Below, in pieces: positions 56,561 to 64,000 of a stretch of DNA of 64,000 bases (its first letter is position 1; each line of letters opens with the position of its first letter). The translations under genes were made by a program, and so were the position numbers. The notes below the pieces were generated by a model. That model saw only the letters and a program-made list of their open reading frames with translations. It did no database searches and was not told the origin of the DNA. Source of the stretch: Phlebiopsis flavidoalba (taxonomy: Eukaryota > Basidiomycota > Agaricomycetes > Polyporales > Phanerochaetaceae); NCBI GenBank assembly GCA_035772785.1, contig JAOCPU010000018.1, forward strand, positions 487,739 to 551,738, written 5' to 3'.

Positions 56561-57672
56561 TGGTGCTCAGGCATGTCTCGTCCTCTTACGTCCCACGACG
56601 ACGAGCTCACCTGCAAGACTCTTGTGTTTGGTCACCAGTACAACGACGGCCGGGTTAGACATAGAAAAAAAGGTTTCTGAGGGGAGTACCCATATGGGAC
56701 TTCACAGGATGATAGGTTACATTCCTGCGGATTTGAACTGGGTACTAAAGATGGCCTTAAAGGCGCTTTGGCCTCATTTCCTTTGGCCATCCGGACTTGC
56801 AAAACCATTCATTACCTCTGCCAAGGCACCCTCATTCTGTGCATGGCAAGACAGCAAACGATTCGACTGTACGAAAGATTGAATACCATAGTTGTCGTTG
56901 TGAGTTCCCACAAAACTTTCATGCTCAGCTCAATTATGACGCTTATTTTCTGGAACCCAGGCTGGGCTGTTGTTGGGTTCAACGGGAGCATTCGTCTCAA
57001 CTCCTCCACCCCTTCCTGGTACTCTGAACTACAACGCGAGAGGACCGTATATTTGCCTGTTCATATCCTGGGGTCTTTCTCTGGGAACACTCATTGTCGG
57101 CTCAACAATCATGATTTTGTCGTTCTCCCAAGTGTGCGACCCGGTAATGGTTCAAACGAGTCAGTGTTATGCAAATTTGGCTAAGGGAGGCGTAGAGCTT
57201 TAACCAATGGCCACGTACTAGACTCATATGAATAGTCGCTCTCGCGAATTATATTCACAATGTGGCTTTCGGGTTCCCACCATTCATATCTATGGGTGCC
57301 TCAACGGACGCTAATGGCAGCTCTAGGTAAGTTGTTGCTTATTGGGTTTTTATGCTATCAAACCGTACTCATAAGCGCCAATGCGATACAAGGATTTACT
57401 TGCTGTCCGCCTGGACCCGTAGAGGCTCCCGCCTGATCCATTGAGTGCTCAAAGGTGCAGCGTGGCTTTTGTTGATTCCTGCCTCGTGCATACCACTGTT
57501 TATCTGGACACAATACAAGCCCCGGCAAAGAAGATTGGTTTTGCATCCAGTGTATCCTCGAGATTGCCCCACGATGACACCTTCCCCAACGGGTCACAGA
57601 GCTCAAGGCTCTCTGACACCAAATCGTTACTTACTCCGATTCCCGTCGAAGTTCCTATCCCTTCCAAATAAC
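56561..57672 (+). CDS. Uncharacterised multi-pass membrane protein, copy B
   Basis: Block order matches copy A. DFTG and an ALRRFGLISFGHPDLQNHSL block (about 56695-56815) come first. KIEYHSC with a donor like that after KYHMWS in A follows, then AGLLLGSTGAFVSTPPPLPG (about 56965-57020), LNYNARGPYICLFISWGLSL, GTLIVGSTIMILSF, QVCDPVMVQTSQCYANL, an NVAFGFPPFISMGAST-type stretch parallel to IIGYPFLAMMSSM, an intron, and GAAWLLLIPASCIPLFIWTQ, YKPR (about 57449-57520). The tail is Ser/Pro-rich. Here the helix after LNYNARGPY is intact, giving the best view of the domain: two close hydrophobic segments, a Cys-containing loop and a C-terminal helix with basic exit. Start uncertain; MSRPLTSHDDEL at about 56574 is one option. 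Function unknown. Confidence 0.5.
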
Positions 57673-58228
57673 CAATCTAGAATAGTTGTCTATCTTCTCG
57701 TGCAAGACCTTCATCTGTCACAAACTGAGCACCAAACTACCCAGTCGCCAGCATGATGCTCGATTGTGACCTGCTATTCAATTAGTTTCGGTTGTGTCCA
57801 ATCTCAAGGCTGACCTGTGTTCTATGCCGGACCTGACATGTTACGCCTGGAATTATTTTTATTTATTCCGATGGTATGCAGACTGCGAACGGGGCACTTT
57901 TCAACTTACTTGCCTATGGTTGATACAATAGCAGATAAATATTCTATCTAATGCGACACAGACGGCCACGACTACAGGAATCTTTGCACCGTGCAACAAA
58001 CTCGGGGACGCCGTTTTGCCTCGAGATGATTTGATGATACGTCAGGCGTCATCGTAGACGGCCAGCGATTCGCGCATCGTGATATGAGTAATCGTCTTGA
58101 ACTACATTACGACCACAGTCTTAAATGTGTGTCTTGCTAGCCACAAGGTTGGGGATAAACGCAGTGAGTGTGTCTACGACCGGTCGACATGTCTTCCAAT
58201 GTAATAATTGCTCTGTCTCGTCGAAGAT
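57673..58228. other. Intergenic upstream of epoxide hydrolase
   Basis: About 555 bases, AT-richer. An AGATAAATATTC string near 57940 is a weak TATA candidate. No gene seen. Confidence 0.4.
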
Positions 58229-59492
58229 ATGACAGAAATACCATGGCCACAGCCGGGTCGGCCCCCATATCAGCGAGTCCACGACTCTGCGGGTGCGAGA
58301 CCTGGACATGCACGTCCTTCACGCAGGCCAGCGGTCTCTTCCCGCTTCTACTACTCCTACATGGCTTTCCCGAATTGTCCTATTCATGGAGGCAAATCTC
58401 GCTGGTCCCCCTTTCTGAGCAGGGGCTTCTTCGTCGTTGCAGCGGACCAGCGAGGCTACGGCAGGAAACACGCACAATGTACCGTGAAAGGCGCGAGGCC
58501 GCATCGTATACGTAATGACGACGACCTTCGCGCCTTTCCGCATGGCTTAATCTGGTCACGGGACGTCCGTTGCGCTCGTCCAAGGGCTGCGGGCTACGAC
58601 GAAGCTACTGCCGGTCATGCGGTACACGACTTTGGGTCCATGGTCGCTGCGCACTGCGCCCTGGCCCGGCCCGACGTTCTTTAAGGCCTGGTCGTGTTAA
58701 ATGAGCGCACCTAACGCCCCTCCGCCACGACACCCCCTCCACGATCGACACCTCGCAGCGCGCCATCGCCCCAAAGAGCACGCCGTGGGCTGCGCCTCAA
58801 CGAGCTCCTCGATGGGCTTTGCTGCACCCGCCGCGGAAGCACTACACGGCATACTTTTCCGGGCGAGACGCCAAACGGCAGAGACGATGGTGTGAACGCG
58901 CCGCATGGGGCACCTGCAGGCCTTCCTGCGTGCGTACTTGGTATCCGATAGGTGGGAAGAAGCGCCGACTGGCCCGGAAACAGACCCCCAGCCCCTTCAA
59001 TGGGACGTCCCCCCAGATCCTGCGGCTTTAGGGTCCGCATTATTATGTCATGCCCACGTCGAAAAACAGACAATGCCGCAGGCACTGGTCGAAGCGCGCA
59101 TGCGCCCATCGGAGCTGTGATGTCGCGCAAGAACCGGTGGCTCACGCAAGATGAGCTGGGTGTGTAACGTCGAGGTGTTCCTGAATGAGGGGAGAAGGAC
59201 GGGTTTCCATTGGGGGGCTTGAACTGGTATCGGCGCGATGCGAGATTGGTGTCACTGACGGACGATCTGAGTGTGTTTGCGGGCGCAAAGATCCAAGTGC
59301 CCGCGATGTGTCCTTGGAGGTGTCAAAGATTGGGGTATCTATCAGAGGCCCGGGGTCGCATCGGAAAAGATGGAGAGTGCGTGCACACAGTGGAAGGGCA
59401 CAGTATTGATTGACGGGCTGGACATTGGGTGCAGCAGGAACGACCGCGAGATGTCACGAAAGCCTTGACAAATTTCTTGACACAACTCTGAT
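58229..59492 (+). CDS. Epoxide hydrolase, alpha/beta fold
   Basis: Likely ATG 58229 (MTEIPWPQPGRPPYQRVHDS). Then VRDLDMHVLHAGQRS, the oxyanion/lid entry LLLLHGFPELSYSWRQI (about 58345-58398), FFVVAADQRGYGR (about 58427-58465) and LVTDVRALVQGLGYDEA. The nucleophile elbow GHDFGSMVAAHCALARPDV (about 58618-58677) has Asp as nucleophile, which marks epoxide hydrolases rather than esterases. Later are LQAFLRAY, a PEALV-type segment, NRWLTQDELGVYVNEY, GGLNWYRRD (cap tyrosine region, about 59213-59240), AKIQVPAM, KDWGIYQRPG and a GHWVQQERPREVTKALTNFL-like end, stop TGA at 59490-59492. The product would open epoxides of fatty acids or aromatics to diols. Frames alternate every 100-200 bases. Confidence 0.85.
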
Positions 59493-59629
59493 CAGGGAAA
59501 CTTCGCCTTGCTTACCTTGCGTTTCGGTCCCTTCGACTCACACACATTATAACATATCTTGTCTCAATGACACCAATGTATGAACATTGTACGAGAATAC
59601 AGCATATCGAGGTTGACCAGAAACTAGCC
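59493..59629. other. Convergent spacer
   Basis: Short convergent gap between the epoxide hydrolase and the minus-strand GEgh16-like gene. AT-rich with CACATTATAACATATC. No gene. Confidence 0.5.
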
Positions 59630-60447
59630 AATTGTTCCCCGTCTCTCTTACGAGCCAATTCTTCCATAGCAGCGCGGAATGGTCGGAAAGCGCGAGCCAG
59701 ACGAGCACCCTGAATACTATATGTCAGCTCATGTCCCATGAGTAGCTGAAGACTCTACTCACGTGTATGCGCGAGCACCCTTGACCTTGGCCATTTGGCA
59801 GCAGCGGCATTGCCAGCCGCCCTGCGCCCTGCTGGACAGCAACGCAGTTACCGAAGCCTCCGGCAGTGGTTGAAGCTGACGATGGCAAAGGTTCTTGGCT
59901 GGCGCCGCCCGTGCACTGGTGCCAGACCGGAAGTGAAACAGAAAGCTGCGGGGGGAGCCGACGCTGGTCGGGCTCTGTGGAGCTGGTCTTGAGTGTTGTC
60001 CGTATAGCTGCCCGGCGGAGACGGCTTACCTTGTCGCCGTTTCTTAGTCACAGTGGCGGCCTTGAAGCTCTTTCCGGTGCCGGTGGTATCTACAAGAGCC
60101 GTGACCTGCCTCGAACCATCGGTACCACTGCAGTTGGTCAGCACATTATTCATGAGACAGAAGACGACGCGACCTGTACGTACCGTTGAAGTTTGGTGAT
60201 GGTCGCAGTGAAGGACGGATCACCCATCCGTATTTCTTCGCGGTGATAGGGGGGTGGTGGTGCTGAGCGTGGACGCGATGTTGACTTCTACCGCACTCCG
60301 CGTTCTTGTTGGGCCTCTGCACGTTGTTGCGGGTAGGGGTACCCTTCACACCAAGCGCGGGGGAAATGATGGCGTGGGGCGTGAACCTGGAGCGAGGACT
60401 CCGAGGAGGAGGGCAACAATGAAGTAGAGCTTGGAGAGGGACAGCAT
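59630..60447 (-). CDS. GEgh16/Gas1-like secreted protein, copy 2
   Basis: ATG 60447 (minus) gives a clear signal peptide, MLSLSKLYFIVALLLGVLAP. Then come HAIIPPALGVKGTPTRNNVQ, RPNKNAECGRVNIASTL, FTATITNFNG, an intron (about 60185-60130), GTDGSRQVTALVDTTGTGKS, FKAATVTKNGDKAP and an unresolved strand. TTAGGFGNCVAVQQGAG and GNAAAAK-K-KGARAYT follow, then a small intron and GARLARAFRPFRAAMEELA. Domain order equals copy 1, and the TAGGFGNC signature is intact. Family DUF3129: secreted, surface-associated, function unsettled. A TATA box lies about 200 bases upstream. Exact stop uncertain. Confidence 0.8.
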
Positions 60448-61299
60448 CTTGTGATAGGTCTGGGAATATAGAAGGGAAAGTGGGACGCTTCTTCCGGGAC
60501 GGTGAACGAGAGAGAGAGAGTGGAGAAGAGAGGTGGATCGACCAGCCAAAAGGTGCCTCGATAGCCTAAGCCGCAAGCAGCTATCCTCGTCAAGAGGTGT
60601 GTATGTGAGAGAAGGGGGAATGAGGAGCCTTACCGTTCCCCTGGGCTCTTTTATAGGCCTCGTCGAGAATTCAAGCTGGAGTGGTCTCCTGGCAACTCGC
60701 CGCATTGTTTTATCAGATATTAAAATCAGAATACCGTGTTGCGCTGTGATAGGCCAAGCCTTGTCCATTGTGGGCACCAGATTGGCTGGAGGACGTTTGG
60801 GAGGGCAACTCGATCGAGTGCGAGGCACAAATGCCGCGAGCTGCTAGAGATGCACGCGCGTCGAGGATGCAACGCGTGTAAGCGCTCTGACGACGCGGCG
60901 CGTGTTAGGGACCCACCGGTCCCTCGATCAATCGCCCTCCAGCCAATCCGGGGTCGAGGCTGCTTATGCTGTCCGTCTTTATAACGAGCGCATCGCCCGA
61001 CTACGTCTTCCAAAAATATGCATAAGCCTAGTGAGTCGATGAGGACTATAGCATTACGCTAAGACATACTCACCTTCCTAAAGTCGAAACGTCCGTTCTC
61101 CGCAAGCCTCTTGATGCTGGCGCCAGAAGAACCCATCTGACCAATGTGACCCGTCCGAATCCAATTCGCACGCTCGCCTACAGTCGGAGGCCCGTACGAG
61201 TACGATTTATACTCTATGGGAGCTCTTTCAGCGACGTTGACAGCGTGAGCATAGATTGTCTTGAGACCTCGTATTCCAGCCCCCAACACCCCTTGCACG
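60448..61299. other. Divergent spacer of GEgh16-like copy 2 and the dioxygenase
   Basis: Contains the TATA box of copy 2. An 80-codon minus-strand frame (61298-61059) reads GLKTIYAHAVNVAERAPIEY and GPPTVGERANWIRTGHIGQM, then runs into a good GTGAGTATG donor at about 61071. It could be an exon of an unannotated gene but has no partner exon that I can find. Confidence 0.4.
60648..60655 (-). promoter_or_regulatory. TATA box of GEgh16-like copy 2
   Basis: TATAAAAG on the minus strand, about 200 bases before the start codon at 60447, a good match in sequence and position. Confidence 0.5.
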
Positions 61300-62640
61300 A
61301 TGTCGAAAACCCCCCCGCAGACGGCAGAGACAACCTCGATCTACAATGAGATACCACCCCCGCCGCCTTCGACATCCCTGTAGGTTACCAGGCTACGTAT
61401 TCAATATGCCCTGCCATCTTGACTGATCGATTCTGCCAAGTACCCTGACAAACCCGAGGATCATCACAGAGACATGCTCAAGCTCGTAGAGCTGACACCC
61501 AATGAGTGCGTGATCATTTGCGGGTCAATCAATATTGTTCCAAACAGTAGCTGATGCTGTGGACCCGCCCAGCGACACCGGTTCATTTTCAAGAATCTTG
61601 TTCGTCGTCACCTGCACCAATTCGTAAACGAGACGAGGTCCGTCTCAAATTTGCGCCGTGCTATGAGTGTGAGATAGGGGCATCTAATCATCTTCGTAGC
61701 ATCACAACGGACGAATGGATGGAGTCGATCCAGTTCTTGACGAGGACTGGCAAGACATGCACGGATATTCGCCAGGAGTTTATCCTTTTGTCAGACACCC
61801 GCTTGGTGCTCTCGGCGTTGGTTTGATGCACTTAATAACCCACCTATCCCACGGAGCGACAGAGAGTAGCGTACTCGGTTCCATTCTTCACGGAGGATGC
61901 CGCCGGATGGTAAGTCTCAATTGACAATAGCGTGTAGACGCACACTCACAATGTGTTCTTATTAGTCGCTATGGGCGAGTCTATCGCTTCAGAGGGCAAG
62001 GGCGACTACATGTATGTGGAAGGACGCGTCCTGTCAACGGATGGGAAGCCGATTGCCAATGCCACGATCGAGACCTGGGAAACGGACGGCACAAGGTGAG
62101 TCGCTACACGGTAAGCCTTCAAGCAGCAAGCTGACCGTGTGTCAGGATCATATGATACTCAGTATACAAATCGTGAAAAGCCGGACTGCAGAGGCCGTCT
62201 ACACACACGGGCCCAGATGGCACCTATGGCTACCGAGCCCGTGTGCCAGTACCTTATCCAAATCCCAGGCGACGTAAGTCACGGAAAGTGCAAAGTAAGG
62301 TGCAATAGATGGCTCACGATTATGTCCTCGTGTCGTAGGGTCCTGTCGGGACAATCTGCTGAAACACCTTGGTCGCCACAACATGAGACCGAACCATCTG
62401 CACCTCATGATCGATGCTCCGGGACACCAGAAACTTACTACTGCGCTCTATCCTGAAGGCGACACACTTGGCTCACAAGCGATGCGGTGTTCGGTGTCAA
62501 GAAGTCCCTGGTTGTGGTACGTTTGTCAGGCCCGGGTTACTGCGCAGAGTGATATGAACTTACCACGAAACGGCTTGGACTGGCAGAGTTTTGAAAGGAA
62601 GTCATGATGATGCCGGAGGCGAAGAAACGTGGGGTTCCCG
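61300..62640 (+). CDS. Intradiol ring-cleavage dioxygenase (hydroxyquinol/catechol 1,2-type)
   Basis: ATG 61300 (MSKTPPQTAETTSIYNEIPP). An intron leads to PEDHHRDMLKLVELTPN. The N-terminal helical domain reads TDEWMESIQFLTRTGKTCTD, IRQEFILLSDTLG (about 61710-61812) and STVLGPFF-like residues. The beta domain has YMYVEGRVLSTDGKPIANAT, IETWETDG (about 62010-62090), an intron (about 62095-62155), YDTQYTNREKPDCRGRL, DGTYGYRARVPVPYPIPGD with the Tyr iron ligand, LGRHNMRPNHLHLMIDAPGH with both His ligands (about 62368-62430) and LTTALYPEGD. Tyr, Tyr, His, His plus Arg are all visible. The N-terminal layout fits hydroxyquinol 1,2-dioxygenase, which cleaves 1,2,4-trihydroxybenzene to maleylacetate in lignin-derived aromatic breakdown; catechol 1,2-dioxygenase is the alternative. 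The last exon is blurred, so the end is approximate. Confidence 0.9.
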
Positions 62641-64000
62641 AAGGGCGGTGCATTCAAGCCTTCTCGGCAGCATGGATATTGTCCCTAGTTTCCTGTTGAC
62701 GAATCACGCGCCGCTGCGGGCGAGAGAGATTCGCAGCTGAGCGATGCAAAGTACGCAGCGTCTGCATGAGGGGGGCAAGCGGAGCGAATGCAAGGCGCTG
62801 CTTCACCTGCGGACAACCTGGATCTCATGTCTTTGTCACGAGTGTACCCTGCCTTGAGGCCAATGTAAGCTATAGTCATGGTATGAATTTGGACTGAAGG
62901 TGTACTACACACTCTTCCGGGAAGCTAACCAAATCGTTCTCTGATGTGGTTGCAGGGACGCCGCTCGCCTCCGCCTCGCTGGCCATTTTTCCGCCTGAGT
63001 TCGCATATGCAGCTAGGGTGATGTATGAACCCCCCCATGAATGGGCGGTCTTCGTCCACACAAGCCACCCAATGGTCCTGCTACTCATGGGGGGGGGCGG
63101 GGAACCAGGTGCCCGGATCTTCCAGGGGGGGGGCATTCCGATAATCTCATGTAATCGGCAAACGTGGCGCATCGCACCATCGTTGTCTCCTGATCAGGAC
63201 CGGTGTAAACCACGTCGGCCTGGGGAGGGAGGCCGACACTCCCCGCCGGGTTCCTAGCGGGATTGGCGGTCCCCCCGCCTGCGGGCCCCCCGCGCGGCGA
63301 CGAGCGGGACACGGACTTTGCGGGTTTCTCCCGCGCCGCGGGTAGCGACGCGATGCGGGGAGGCCCGATGCCTCGATTGTGCGGACCTTGACCTTGGGGA
63401 GCGTGCGCGCGTGCAATGACGACGCCGAGCCAGTGTGTGTGTACGCAAAGATAGAACGCGCGGCTGCCTGTCGGGTCGGTGACGCCAGCGGGGGCACCAA
63501 CGACGCGCGCGCGCGCGCCGAGGCCGGCAACTCTTACATCGGCCATATTTAGCTATAACCTCGCTGTATATCGGGGAGCGATAAGTGCGCAGGGTCATCT
63601 GACAGTGGGAAGCTGCTTGACAAGATTCTGCTATCGAAGCGTCTTTCCCCGCGGTGTACACAGGCGTGCTGGCGAGGGTGGGATACGTCAGGGTGCGGGA
63701 TGACATCGTGTTTCTCGGTTTGGGGAGATCGTCATCGCACAGGTGTTCCGCCTGGAAGATCAATTGAATTTGTGAGTTCATCATCATTCCCTTGCGCTAT
63801 TTTCCGAGAGATCGTATCCGTTGAAAATCCCAAGGGACTACTCACCTCGGGAGGAAAGAAACACCCGTGCTCCCGAGAGGCAAGCCAGCATCCTGCTGCG
63901 GCCACGCACTATCTACATGATAAGGATAGGCCTAGAGCGTCGCAAGGTCAGCAATGGAAGTACCAGCGCAGACATGGTCGTGCCAGAGGCGAAGACATAT
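62641..64000 (-). other. Right flank, possible gene of unknown type
   Basis: Minus-strand segments look coding but unnamed: a start MNSQIQLIFQAEHLCDDDLP near 63784, SSRTLTYPTLASTPVYTAGK, RTYRSPIYSEVIAKYG, then RVAGLGARARVVGAPAGVTD, HTGSASSLHARTLPKVKVRT, IEASGLPAS (about 63390-63350). In another block come KTAHSWGGSYITLAAYANSG and SGVPATTSENDLVSFPEECV (about 63060-62910). The G/C-rich 63240-63540 part inflates frames. No domain recognised. The gene may continue past the right edge. Confidence 0.35.

Noticed and set aside
1..64000. Retrotransposon or DNA transposon coding regions
   Set aside because: I looked for reverse-transcriptase (YxDD), integrase, RNase H and transposase signatures and paired long terminal repeats and saw none convincing.

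Overview
This window reads as nuclear DNA of a filamentous basidiomycete, most likely a wood-decay Agaricomycete of the Polyporales type. The recognisable genes are interrupted by many short introns of about 45-90 bases with GTGAGT/GTACGT/GTGCGT donors. Coding segments are GC-rich. Several families are typical of these fungi: an F-box protein, a DUF7729 membrane protein, GEgh16/Gas1-like secreted proteins and an Opy2-like anchor. There is no bacterial operon structure, and I found no CRISPR array, rRNA or convincing tRNA or transposon.

A caution governs every entry. Almost every gene, including ones expected to be essential (PP1 phosphatase, SEC62, DHH1, SDH assembly factor), is broken by single-base shifts, mostly extra bases, and correcting them restores conserved motifs. 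This looks like an unpolished long-read assembly rather than mass pseudogenisation. CDS spans are therefore gene extents (start of first to end of last recognisable exon), not clean reading frames.

Layout. 1-10.5 kb is dense housekeeping: F-box protein (+), MIX17 (-) divergent from an mL45/MBA1-like mitochondrial ribosome protein (+), Opy2-like anchor (-), SEC62 (+), TTC19-like TPR protein (-). 10.5-18 kb holds GC-rich, poorly interpretable sequence. 18-24 kb has the PP1 catalytic subunit (-), whose last exon I cannot find, and a PH-domain protein (-). 24-30 kb is sparse, with SDHAF2/SDH5 (-) and a short-chain dehydrogenase (+). 30-43 kb carries an unidentified gene (+), a GT32-like glycosyltransferase (-), the DEAD-box helicase DHH1 (-), a secreted carboxylesterase (-) and a tandem pair of DUF1769 genes (-). 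44-50.6 kb has a DUF7729 protein (+), an HSL-type alpha/beta hydrolase (+) and phosphopantothenate-cysteine ligase (-). 53-63 kb is more accessory: two GEgh16-like secreted proteins (one per strand) flanking a tandem pair of unknown membrane proteins (+), an epoxide hydrolase (+) and an intradiol ring-cleavage dioxygenase (+).

The housekeeping genes cover mitochondrial respiration and translation, ER import, mRNA decay, CoA synthesis and phosphatase signalling. The right end (epoxide hydrolase, intradiol dioxygenase, secreted esterase and GEgh16 proteins) fits a saprotroph that degrades aromatic and lipid substrates. Nothing in the window clearly amounts to a wholly new system. The best unexplained material is the duplicated membrane-protein pair at 54.4-57.7 kb, the duplicated DUF1769 genes, and a roughly 95-base dispersed repeat.
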